Assembly: GCA_907164885.2 (NCBI GenBank)
Contig: OU015498.1
Span: 124,089,727-124,153,726, forward strand
DNA: 64,000 bases
Direction of reading: 5' to 3'
From: Dolomedes plantarius
Taxonomy: Eukaryota > Arthropoda > Arachnida > Araneae > Dolomedidae
A program made the translations under genes and the position numbers. A model generated the notes under the pieces. It made no database searches. It was not told where the DNA came from and saw only the letters and a list, made by a program, of their open reading frames with translations. Shown in pieces: positions 43,440 to 53,668 of this stretch; positions within the stretch are counted from its first letter, which is position 1; every line of letters begins with the position of its first letter.

Positions 43440-45104
43440 ATGCCATCGAACTCTTCTTTAATTGGTTTTGGTAAATGCGTAGTGAAACCACTAGGTTCTT
43501 TTGAGGGAAATATTGAAATTGATGATTTTAAGTGTAAGGCAAATGTTTGTGTTGTTGAAGATAATGTTATGTCTTGTGACGCCAACGTATTAATGCAGGG
43601 GGAAACGATAATAAATAAAGACGGGATTTCGATTAAAAATAAATCGCAACGTGTGGAAGAAAGTATCGTGTTATCTGTCTTGCCAATTGAATCAACTTTT
43701 GATGAGGTTGAACTGAACATTGAACCTGATGTGCCAAAAACTTTCAAAGATAAGGTGCAACAATTGGTTTCGAATTATGTGCCGCATAAAACTAAGACGT
43801 CAAATGTCGAATTTCGATATGTCACTTTACGTGTTTTGTTAGCATATGCAGCTATATATGATTGGGAGATAGACCAAATGGATGCAGTCATGGCATTTGT
43901 TCAAGGAAAACTAAATGAGGAAATTTACATGAAAATCCCTGAGGGTTTTAATGAATATTATCATGAAAATTTGAAGGGGAAGGTTCTAAAACTCAATAAA
44001 GCGTTAGACGGCTTAAAACAAAGTGGCAGACTTTGGTATCTTATGTTGGAAGAGGGGTTAAAGGAAATGGGCTTGTGGCAAAGTTCTTTTGATAGTTGTG
44101 TATTTATCAACTTAAATGAAAATAATGACCTTGTAATTGTTACTATTTATGTAGACGATTTGTTGATCTTTAGTAATTCAGTGAATCTTAAAAATTCGAT
44201 AAAAGAACAACTAAGTAAACGGTTTGAAATGAAAGATCTTGGACCAGCAAATTATTGTTTAGGTATTAAAATTGAACGTAATAGACCTGCTGGGTCCATT
44301 AGCCTGAACCAAACACAATATGTGGAGAGTACCTTACATAAATATAACATGCACGAGTCCCATAGTGTTACAACACCTCTTGATCCAAATCAAGTTCTAT
44401 CAAAGCTTCAGAATGGTACACTAGAATGCAAAATTAAAGTACCATATCAAGCTGCTGTTGGGAGTTTGCTTTATGCATCTCAAGCGACACGACCTGACAT
44501 ATCCCATGCAGTAAACACAGTATGCCAGTTCTGCAACAACCCTGGCAATATCCATTGGACATGTGTGAAGAGAATCATGAGGTACCTTCGTGGAACGACT
44601 GGAGCTACTCTCAACTACTCAAAGGATCATAGCAGTGATATTGTTGGACACTGTGATTCCAACTATGGAGGTGATGTAGGAGATCGACGTTCAACCACTG
44701 GCTATGTATTTACAATTGGAGGAGGAGCAGTATCTTGGTGTAGTAAGCGTCAACCTACGATAGCTACAAGCACGACTGAAGCCGAATATATGGCTTTATC
44801 AGCAGCTGCAAAGGAAGCCATATGGCTTAACAAGATTGTGAAGGAATTGGGTCTTACAGATGTAAAACCCATTGTGATTTTTTGTGATAACAGAGGAGCT
44901 ATTGCTCTATGCAAAAATAATGTCTACCACGGTAAATCAAAACATATTGACATTCGTCATCATTTTGTGCGTGAAGCTTTGAAGCTTGGACATATAGATG
45001 TACAAACTGTTTCCACATCAAATATGATAGCCGATTATTTGACTAAAACTGTCAACAGAATGAAACATGAACTATGTGCAAAATCTATGGGACTAAATCT
45101 GTAA
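43440..45104 (+). CDS. Fusion ORF: gypsy protease tail joined to copia RT-RNase H
   Basis: A 554-codon open frame. Residues 1 to about 124 are the end of a gypsy protease plus the linker that normally leads into gypsy RT (contains LVSNYVPHKTKTSNVE). From about residue 125 the sequence is Ty1/copia RT: VTLRVLLAYAAIYDWEIDQM with the first catalytic Asp (148), EEIYMKIPEGF, and the YVDD box at 237-240 (44148-44159). Copia RNase H follows, with GHCDSNYGG, STTEAEYMAL, FCDNRGAIAL and KSKHIDIRHHFVRE, so its acidic residues are kept. The first ~80 residues of copia RT (fingers) are missing. Gypsy RT is missing entirely. The join is in frame, near 43809-43826. The upstream TGA means it would need its own start (ATG 43440). 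Confidence 0.85.
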   Translation: MPSNSSLIGFGKCVVKPLGSFEGNIEIDDFKCKANVCVVEDNVMSCDANVLMQGETIINKDGISIKNKSQRVEESIVLSVLPIESTFDEVELNIEPDVPKTFKDKVQQLVSNYVPHKTKTSNVEFRYVTLRVLLAYAAIYDWEIDQMDAVMAFVQGKLNEEIYMKIPEGFNEYYHENLKGKVLKLNKALDGLKQSGRLWYLMLEEGLKEMGLWQSSFDSCVFINLNENNDLVIVTIYVDDLLIFSNSVNLKNSIKEQLSKRFEMKDLGPANYCLGIKIERNRPAGSISLNQTQYVESTLHKYNMHESHSVTTPLDPNQVLSKLQNGTLECKIKVPYQAAVGSLLYASQATRPDISHAVNTVCQFCNNPGNIHWTCVKRIMRYLRGTTGATLNYSKDHSSDIVGHCDSNYGGDVGDRRSTTGYVFTIGGGAVSWCSKRQPTIATSTTEAEYMALSAAAKEAIWLNKIVKELGLTDVKPIVIFCDNRGAIALCKNNVYHGKSKHIDIRHHFVREALKLGHIDVQTVSTSNMIADYLTKTVNRMKHELCAKSMGLNL

Positions 45105-45397
45105 TGTGAACTTTTATTCAACTGCTGTAAATTTTTTTTTGTTCACTTTATCTTATTTTGTGACAGAATCTCTCACTGATTATATGAAAACTTGATTTTG
45201 TTAACTGTTTAAACTAAAGTGGGAGTGTTGAAATGTTAGTTTAAACTTATGCATATTGCCAATAGATGGCACCACCAATCATCCACCATTCTTGTATGTA
45301 ATGTATGAATAAAACTTGAGTCTTCCTACTGCTACCAGAGAGGTATGTTGTAATTATTTTATTCTTGGACTCATGCTGTATTTTCCACTAAAGATAG
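45105..45397 (+). repeat. Copia 3' untranslated region, polypurine tract and LTR part
   Basis: Follows the copia stop. AAAGTGGGAG (45216-45225) is a copia-type polypurine tract, immediately followed by TGTTGAAATGTTAG, a typical copia LTR start. AATAAA occurs near 45308-45313. The matching LTR end (...TTCAACA type) is not seen before CTCF-like sequence begins near 45410, so the LTR appears truncated or read through. Confidence 0.65.
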
Positions 45398-46033
45398 GTT
45401 CCTTTATGCCATACCGGTGAACGTCCTTATCAGTGTCCTCATTGTACATATGCAAGCCCTGACATGTATAAACTCAAACGTCATTTGAGAATTCATATGC
45501 AGAAACTTCATACCAGTGACAAGCCTCTGAAATGTAAACACTGTGGAAAGACATTTCCTGATCGGCATTCATACAAGCTGCATGCTAAAACACATGAAGG
45601 CGAAAAATGTTTCAAATGTGATCTCTCTCCATATGCCTCCATTTCTCAACGTCACTTGGAGTCTCATATGTTGATTCATACCGATCAAAAGCCTTTCCGT
45701 TGTGATGAGTGTGATCAAGCATTCAGACAGAAACAGCTGTTGAGAAGGCATGCAAAACGACAGATTTTTAAAGTCCAAGAAGAGAACCGGAAGACGTACA
45801 ACTTACGGAGGAAAGAACCACAACCTTATAGACTTAGCGATTTGGTCGCTATAAAGAGAACTCAATTCGGACCATACCTGAAACTAAAACCAAAGTATTT
45901 AGGACCCTACAAAATCATCAAGGTTAAAGGAGGCAACACCTACGACGTGATCAAAGAAGGGAGCCACGAAGGACCTAACTATACGACGACATGCGCCGAA
46001 TTTTTAAAAACGTGGTGTGTTGCGCCCAAATAA
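45398..46033 (+). CDS. Fusion ORF: CTCF-like zinc fingers joined to gypsy integrase tail
   Basis: Open from a TAG at 45395 to TAA at 46031. The first part is CTCF-like: HTGERPYQCPHCTYAS...YKLKRHLRIH is one C2H2 finger, CKHCGKTFPDRHSYKLH a second, a third (HLESHMLIHTDQKPF) has CDLS where CTCF has a second Cys, and a fourth (CDECDQAFRQKQLLRRH) lacks its last His. About two fingers present in arthropod CTCF between LRIH and QKLHTSDKP are absent. From about residue 97 of the Met-initiated frame (about 45750-45765) it switches to the C-terminal gypsy integrase tail (KVQEENRKTYNLRRKEP; LVAIKRTQFGPYLKLKPKYL). No introns interrupt the fingers. First ATG in frame is 45464. The function of the product is unknown. 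Confidence 0.82.
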   Translation, partial: VPLCHTGERPYQCPHCTYASPDMYKLKRHLRIHMQKLHTSDKPLKCKHCGKTFPDRHSYKLHAKTHEGEKCFKCDLSPYASISQRHLESHMLIHTDQKPFRCDECDQAFRQKQLLRRHAKRQIFKVQEENRKTYNLRRKEPQPYRLSDLVAIKRTQFGPYLKLKPKYLGPYKIIKVKGGNTYDVIKEGSHEGPNYTTTCAEFLKTWCVAPK

Positions 46034-46369
46034 ATAAAAAAAAAGAAGAGATGCCGTGTCTACAATGCCTTTACGATGACGACTTGGACTGGAACAACGG
46101 ACATTCCACCATGACCCTGAACTATTTGTTAATGACTTTTTTTTTGTTTGTTTGTTCTTTTGTGTGACGTTCCAGTGACGAAAAGACGATGGCACCTTTG
46201 ATGTGAGGGCCATACAACAACGAAGACGGAGCCAAGACGAAAAGCTCACCTGTTGCAGACGCTTAATTTGCTTTTCTTTTTAGATTTTTTTCTTTTTCAA
46301 TCTTGCTGTTTAGTTTTTTTATTTTTGCAGCTGCGCCTGGAGGGCCAGGTGCCTGCAGGAGGGCCGATC
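46034..46369 (+). other. 3' non-coding region of the chimeric element
   Basis: Between the integrase-tail stop and the right LTR. It contains T-rich blocks (about 46135-46165 and 46270-46325) and the purine tract before the LTR. No env-like frame is visible. Confidence 0.7.
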
Positions 46370-46703
46370 TGTGGGCTCGGGAGCCTGCCTCAGTCCGTTT
46401 AATTAATTGTCACCTATGGCAGCCCTAGCGCCGCTCATCGGAAGGAGAGGTACGCGGGGAGTGAATCTCCAGCCGACGAGAGTTCCCGACAGACGAGAGA
46501 TGGACGTCAATAAGCGATGACGCGTTTATCTCTTAGCAGCAGGCGGCTGTTTTTTTCATTAGTCTATAATGTTAATTACGACGTTCTTTTTGTAAATATA
46601 TTGTAAATAATAAGTTTTCATTAAATGTTAATGTAGTTATCATAGTCTTCGTTTATAATAGTTTAAGTATTTGTTTTAAATTACCCGCTCGACTATCCTG
46701 TCC

Positions 46704-46707
<4 letters not shown>
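46370..46707 (+). repeat. 3' LTR of the chimeric element
   Basis: 338 bp, same ends as the left LTR. It is directly preceded by a purine-rich tract ending GGAGGGCCGATC, the expected primer for plus-strand synthesis, and directly followed by a (TA)n tract. Confidence 0.9.

Positions 46708-46741
<34 letters not shown>
46708..46741. repeat. (TA)n tract after the chimeric element
   Basis: Directly abuts the 3' LTR; a shorter TA tract precedes the 5' LTR, so the element inserted into a TA run. Confidence 0.9.
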
Positions 46742-46744
<3 letters not shown>

Positions 46745-47389
46745 TGATACTCCTCTAGGTGGTCATAATTTGTTCAGAACCAATTAAAGACTCGATAGAA
46801 CCAATGTTATGAAAGAAATCTCTTTTGCCACCCCTCAAAAAAGCCATTTTTTTGGGGAACTATAACTGGCTGCCATAGAGTAGCTTCACTATATAAACCA
46901 GACATTGATTTTCAAAAAGTTATATAATTCAGTAATTAAAACATTGAATGCTGAGAAAAATTTATAATACATTTCGTATCAAAATTACATTAAATTTGAA
47001 GAATAGTAAGTTCAAAATAACTTGATATGTGGACCTTCAGATTTCCATATTTAAGTCTCGACAAGTAAAGATCCTTTGGGGATGTGTTATGATCAAAACC
47101 TATTAATAAACAATAACTTCTTTTATTTCTCAGCATTTTACTCAATGCCATATTTAAGTTTACAGCTAGACTTAATTTTTTTTTTTTAAAAAGGAAAATG
47201 GTCATTGACATTATGAAATGGTCTTTTGAACATTATGAAATGGTCTTTTATAAAAAATGGTCTTTTGACATTATGAAATAAACCGAACATAATAAGAAGG
47301 TTATTAAGGAAAATATGTCCTGAAAAGCAGCAAGGTACAGCAAATACATAAAGACAAAATAAGAACACCACACATTATAAGTCAATAGC
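46742..47389. other. Intergenic, short local repeats
   Basis: ATGGTCTTTTGACATTATGAA recurs three times near 47199-47280. Begins with CAGTGATACTCCTCTAG, which resembles a MITE end, but no partner was found. Confidence 0.4.
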
Positions 47390-50224
47390 TTTATTGAACC
47401 AGTTCACCTGATTGTTAGACAAGCCCCATACCGTTTGTGCTGGCAACAAAGGGCGTTGGAAATACAAAAGAAGCCTCACAAACAACAAAATCCCATAAAC
47501 ATAAACAGACACAGTATAAAGTGTAACATTATCTATACACATTAAAAGGTAGATCGAATGAAAATATCTAATAAAAATAACACATTTCATTTTTAAAAAA
47601 GGGAATGTTATGAAATATATAACTAAGTACTCTAAATTACATAATGGGATCCATAACAGAATGAGGAACTTAACACAGTTTCTTGTTTAAATAATATAAC
47701 TTACACAACATGCATCTCAAAATCATATTTTGATTACAAATACACTCGGAACTGCAATGTAAAAAGCTGTCAACAATCAGTAATACTGTGATAAAAAAAA
47801 GTAGTAAAGCTGAAATCATATCAGTTAAGCATTCACGATGAAATGAAGTAACTATTACAGTAATCCGTGGTTTTCTTTTACCATATCACATAATTTAGCA
47901 ATAAGGTTCAAATAACGTGCTCTAGTATTTGTTTATTGTAAAACTATAACAGTATTACTTTGTACCTACGACACAACTAATTGTTTTGAAATTAACGTAA
48001 ACATACGATGTTCTATAAACCCAGAGAGTTAAAACTTTCCCATAACAAATATCACACGTTCCTTTTCACGTATATGTATAGCGATTTCAGGGATTTAGAA
48101 GATAAGTTAAAATTTTTTGTACATATACCATAATTTCTAGTTAATAATTTCTGAAATTGAAAAATACATTGACAATTTGTTGGTAATATTTTCAGCGGGG
48201 GTCTAGAATACAAAATTCATATTTGTTTAAAACAATTCAGAATTAGATTAATAAAAAACTTCCAATTTAAAAAATTACAGCTATATTTCATACACTTTTT
48301 TTGTAAATTTAAAATATTCAAGGTAAAGAAATTCTAAATATAGAAAAAAATCTCTTGCATGTTAACAAGTGCTTCTGACTTAAAAATGCTGACTGAGAGC
48401 TTTTTAAAAGTTATTATAACTCTAGAAGTAACAGCATTGTAAAAATGAAGAGGTATGTATAACTCAAGACATCTAGGGAATGTAGTATGAAAATTTTGGA
48501 AGTGTTTTCAAAGAGTTAAAATTTACCTATATAATTATAAAACAATAAACCATCTGAACGGTGAAGTTCAGCAAATCTTTAGAATTTAGCCTGTTTGTAC
48601 TGACACATATTTAATAATATGTGCAAATTTTTTTAATGAATGAAATATATTTTCATACTTGAAAATTTAAGAATAAAGATATCGCCATATACCATATATA
48701 ATTAAGAATATATAATAATAATAATCACCATATATAATTAAGAATAAAGATACCAATAACATCTACACCATATTGAAACATTACTGTCCGAAGAAATTAT
48801 TATTACTTTTCTTTTTTTGTAAAGTACTCTAATATACTGTACATAGTGATAAACTGTTCCCATTAGATTGTTTTGAAAATTTCTACAGATGTTTTAAATC
48901 CAAACTTAACATCTGCACTTGTATGTCATTTTATTATAATGAATATGATTAAAAATAAAAAGGGTATACCTAAAAAATATGAATAAAAAAAATGAATTCC
49001 TTATTTACAAAGAGCTATTGCCAGTTTCTGGTGCATTGACTCAATTATACTTCCAGGAGAACTGAAATCATAAATTATTTATTAGAAATTATGGTATTCC
49101 ATCGGCTGTACTTTAAAGATGACAAAACTTCGCAGAGAGGAGATATTTTGTTTTTACATTTTCATCAATAAAAAAAAAGAAAATTTAATCATGTTAAATA
49201 TAAAATTTCAAATACAAATTTTCATTCATTTGTCATTACGAGAGAGATTACTACTTTACACCATTAAACACTACAGAGTAAGAAATAAATTGACTAAGAT
49301 CCTGGTTTGTAAACTCTACTATACAGAAGAACTACAAAAGGAAGGTGTAACACAAACAAAAAAATGTCTTAGTCTCTAAGTACAAATAAATACACAAGTA
49401 CAATAAAATAACTCAACACTATTTATCATTAACCACTAAATATTTTGCACAACCTATTAAAAATAAGGTTCTAAGGTATTATAACTGACCCATCAATGCC
49501 TGTTTATCGCCGCACGATACCCTAGGCATTTGACTAGAAATTATACACACTAATATGCTACAGGGCAAAGAGATGACATACTGGCTAAGGAGAATAATAA
49601 CTTTTTGAGCCGAATTTGTTCTGAGACCTATGTTTGTCTAGTTTAAAAAAAATTAGTGATAAGACAATTAGTGATAATTATAACTAATGTCTCTCATTGA
49701 GCAAGGCAATAAAAATTCTCAACCAGGGGTGCATATACTTTTAAACAGAACAGACATCATCGTAATTATGGTCCATTCGAATAGATTAATATATACTGTT
49801 TACATACCACAATTTATTGCATTACATTCATATTGGAAAAAAATGATTAACAACCAAATAACTCTAGTCTGGTTTGTAAAATATAGACAAAACACCTTTT
49901 ATTAACAGGAGGACAAAACATCTGTATAAGTAGAAGGTATAAGAAGATCATCCATGCTGATTAAACTTTTAAATAAACAGAATATTCCCAGATAGTCCAT
50001 TCCCATGCAAATAAGAGACACATGGTACGTATACTGCCCTTTTGAGTAAACTTTAAATATATTCAAAAACCTTATTAATGTACATATTTTAACATATTTT
50101 TAACTGAAAGAAAAAACAGTACATCTAGAAACCTTGCCCCCATTCCTCCTGAAAATTGGGTCTTTTGTAGGATATCTCTTAAGGTATTAAATCAAAATTT
50201 GTTCCCCTCACTCAAATATATATA

Positions 50225-50419
50225 CAGTCAATTCCGGTTAATCAGACCACATTGGGACACGATCATTTTGGTCCTAATAACTGGCTGGTCCAATTAAACA
50301 AACATGCCTTATGTTACAAGACAGGATTCGGTCCAAATAAGCAATTGATCCGGGTAACCGGTGGTCCAAATAAATGGCTGGTCCAGTTAACCAGTGGTCC
50401 AATTAACCGGAATCGACTG
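50225..50419. mobile_element. Pogo-like MITE, family E
   Basis: Inverted ends CAGTCAATTCCGGTTAATC / TTAACCGGAATCGACTG flanked by TA. 195 bp with internal GGTCCAATTAA-type repeats. Lies in the proposed neurobeachin 3' UTR. Confidence 0.8.
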
Positions 50420-52570
50420 TATATATATATTTTGGGGTTACATAGCTGAAAGGAAAGTATATGTTTGACAGTAAAGATTCCATAAGTATAATTCTTAAAT
50501 ATGTTTTTATAGAAATATTTTATGCTATTAAGGATTGCCATAAGCTCGGTGTTAAAAGATAATGGTTAACACTTGTTCTCCAATAACAGAGGATCTAAAT
50601 GGAGGAATGTAAGTCAGATCCTAATGAAAGAAGCAACCAGTGGTTCAACATGGAATTTTAAATAACATGAATGCATGTCTAAAAATACCAGTTAAACCAC
50701 CCATTTACTATTACAACACCAATCCAAACACCAAATTTCAAAGAACACTCACGTTGAGCAAAAGGGATATATATATATCAAATCATGTTTGTAAAATGAT
50801 TTATTCTTTACCAATTCAAATATGAAAACTTGGTGGATATACTAACTAGCAAAAATAAATGAAAATTTTGATTGGTGCTAAACAATGTTAAAAATTTGAA
50901 ATAATGTTCATGACTAAAAAAGGTTGATTTCAGCTATGTAACTTTGAAACAACCTGCCTAACTATGATAAGCTCTTCATTAACAGGAAAGCAATTTAAAA
51001 AACCTAAAACAATGGAATGCAAACTATATCACAAAAAGATTCAAAAACTTAAGAATTGACTTAATGAATTCTAATCTATTTACCCCCTCAGAAATACCTT
51101 CAGTTCAACAGGGACTTTGATAATCAGGCTTTAAATAAATAAGCTAAAAGACATGAAAAATGAAGTAAAATGCAAATGACTAAATTTTTTAAATGATGTA
51201 TATTGTCTTAGTAACCAATAGTATGAAGTAAAATAATGGTGCAAGCTGCACAATGTTTCGTGTATTTTGGTCATTACATTTAACATTTTTACAAGTATTT
51301 CATAAAATTTTTGTATATGACTACACAAAATACACATGAAGACAAGATTAAAAGCAGTGCCAAATACAATCCAGCCAAGTCCTTAATTCATATGACCTCC
51401 ACTAGGATTTGATTCAAATCTGATGACACCAATGGTTATTAAACTATAAACCAGAATTAATTTATGCAGTAAAAAAAGTTAGAATGCAATCTTTACAGCA
51501 GGATAATCTGCTTACACCTTCAACAAATGTTGATATTAAGTCTTACTCAGCTAGCTAAAGTTTTCTGTAGATAATTACAAAACCAATTGATAATTACTTT
51601 GCAATAAATTTAACTTTTTTTTTCATTACTGTGCTGCTATTTTAGCTTTGCTTTACTGTATAATATTATAAAAAAAAGAACAAAGAATATAACCTGCAAA
51701 ATATTACAAAGATGAAACACATGGGTTTGAAATTTTAATTTAAAAACAATTTAAAACATTTTACCATAAATCACTCAGTAAATGGCCCATTAACATGTTT
51801 AAAATTTTATAAATAAAATGTTTTGTAAATTTTCAATTCAATTAATGCAAATGTTGAATTTTGTCATAATCATCCGAGATGAAATTTTTTCATAGTCATT
51901 ATTTTCTCAGATTTGAATATTTTCTTCTTTAGCACAGCTTATTTCACAAGTAGTATACTTTTAGTCTCTAGACCTAAAAGACTTTTTGCCTTTAATGGCT
52001 GATCTAACTCCATTAGTAGGAATAAAAAAATGATAGTGATATCTACAGCTTAATAATGAAATGGAAAGCATTAGGGCAGAGATCAAAATAATTGCTATGC
52101 GGAATGAGCCTTATCCTAAATTAGAAACAAGTATTTTCTCTTGTATTTGCTCATGGCATAGAAGTAATGTACAATGCAATATTTCCTGCGTACTATTAAT
52201 GAGTATCTTGGAAATTTCAAAATCCTTTGTAGCACCAGTATCATTAACTTGTTATAAGAATAAGTTAATAAATTTAACAGGAATGACTATTCGTCAGTGA
52301 TTATTAGAGAAAATGTAATAGGATTTACACACAAGATTTCATATGGAAAAATATAAGATCACCATTTAAATTTACATTACAAAAATTTTTTCTCACTTTA
52401 AAATAAAAGCTCTTAATTTTGGAAATAAAAGATTCTGAGAATATACTTTCCAGAATTCTGAAAATTATAACTTTCTGTAATGGTAAAAATCATAACAAGA
52501 AAAGAGGAATTAAAAAGACATTTAGAAAATAAAAATCTGTAGATGAGTTCATTTAACACAAATAATGAAC

Positions 52571-52572
<2 letters not shown>

Positions 52573-52610
<38 letters not shown>
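52573..52610. repeat. (TA)n tract in the putative UTR
   Basis: Short pure TA run in the proposed neurobeachin 3' UTR. Confidence 0.9.
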
Positions 52611-52612
<2 letters not shown>

Positions 52613-53577
52613 GTATAAGTTAACTATAGCAAAACAGACTGTGAAATCCATTAAGAAAACTGCAAGTAACATACTAATTTATGGGATGAAGTTAAACATA
52701 TAAGGACAGTGTAAAATGTTGAATTTTACCGAAGTTTTTTCAACCCTGCAATTGTTAACTTGAGAGTAAAAAGGTAGTTTTATTATACACTATTCTGGTA
52801 AAATAATAATTAGATAATACTCCTTGACTATAAAATGGTCAAAGGTCAAATATAGAGATGATAATGTTTCTCTGAAAGATATCACAGAGGCTGGCACAAT
52901 TTGCACACAAAACAACTTTTAAAGTTTACCAACATGTTTCGGCAAATTTTATTCAACACAAATGACAGGAGTTTTAAAAGAGTTGAAAAAAAAAATAGAT
53001 TTCATTGAAAAAAAAGAAGCTTGAAAAAGCAGTGAATTCAATCAAAACAAAACACCCCTGTGATGAGATTTGGGTAAATAAATTAGACTAACAGGCAATC
53101 GCAACACTTCATAATTGGCCAGAGATGTCAAAAAATGTTGACAATCTATTTTATTTATATTTATTTATTTATATTTATATATATAGTATATATACAGATG
53201 GAGGGCCTGCGCTGTGGACGTTGAAAGTTCTATACGCATCTGTACAACAACTTTTTAAGTACTACAAATGCATCTAGGGACAGTGACGGAGCTCGATTGG
53301 AATATATGCGCCAAGTCCATTCCACAAACAAAGTGCAAACTGATGAAAAAACTTGATTTTAATCTAAAGCAGAAACAAAAAACAGAATCAGTCAGTGATT
53401 TGCATAAGTCACCGATTATCTGCAAGTGAGTGCGTAACAATAGCGTCGTGTCTTTTGTATGGCCGGTTTCTATTTTACGCTTGTCCACACCTCATAGGGG
53501 AACACACCATTGGGACCAGCAGCATATAAGTCTCTGGAGTCCATGAGAGACAAATACTGAAAAATAGTCCATGGACT

Positions 53578-53668
53578 TTAATAGCGTTGCTGGAATTCAT
53601 GGTGCCATCGGTTAAAGTCAATATAGAAAACTGTCACTGAACCATTGGCTAAACCAGCCAACAGGAAT
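53578..53668 (-). CDS. rg/Nbea: Neurobeachin terminal exon (last WD40 strand and stop)
   Basis: A 91-nt coding part of the last exon, acceptor TTTTTCCAG. It completes a lysine codon and encodes [29 protein letters not shown] and a TAA stop at 53580-53578. The RWHHE...RY C-terminus is diagnostic for the family. Confidence 0.94.

Larger units (their letters stand above)
41420..46707 (+). mobile_element. Chimeric LTR retrotransposon (gypsy/copia/CTCF)
   Basis: A 5288-bp unit bounded by two direct LTRs (41420-41758 and 46370-46707) starting TGTGGGCTCGGGAG and ending TGTCCCACA. Interior, left to right: untranslated leader; decayed gypsy-type gag with zinc knuckles; aspartic protease; in-frame switch to a Ty1/copia reverse transcriptase and RNase H; copia-type polypurine tract and LTR start; CTCF-like zinc fingers; C-terminal tail of a gypsy integrase; 3' leader with a purine tract (GCAGGAGGGCCG) before the right LTR. 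Integrase catalytic core, gypsy RT and env are absent, so the unit cannot be autonomous. Insertion is into TA-rich DNA, so the target duplication is ambiguous. Confidence 0.88.
47390..53577 (-). other. Probable neurobeachin 3' UTR (long form)
   Basis: About 6.2 kb downstream of the neurobeachin stop with no credible coding frame. It is AT-rich but mostly free of recognisable transposons, apart from one 195-bp pogo-like MITE and one (TA)n tract. Several minus-strand AATAAA sites lie near 53145-53170 (a short 3' UTR of about 0.4 kb). Another AATAAA, followed by a GT-rich stretch, lies near 47391-47350 (a long form). The low repeat density compared with flanking DNA fits a transcribed UTR. RNA evidence is absent, so the extent is inference. 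Confidence 0.4.

Noticed and set aside
43440..45397. A complete copia element simply nested in the gypsy element
   Set aside because: There is no copia 5' LTR, gag, protease or integrase and the RT starts abruptly in frame with gypsy linker; only the 3' part of copia is present.
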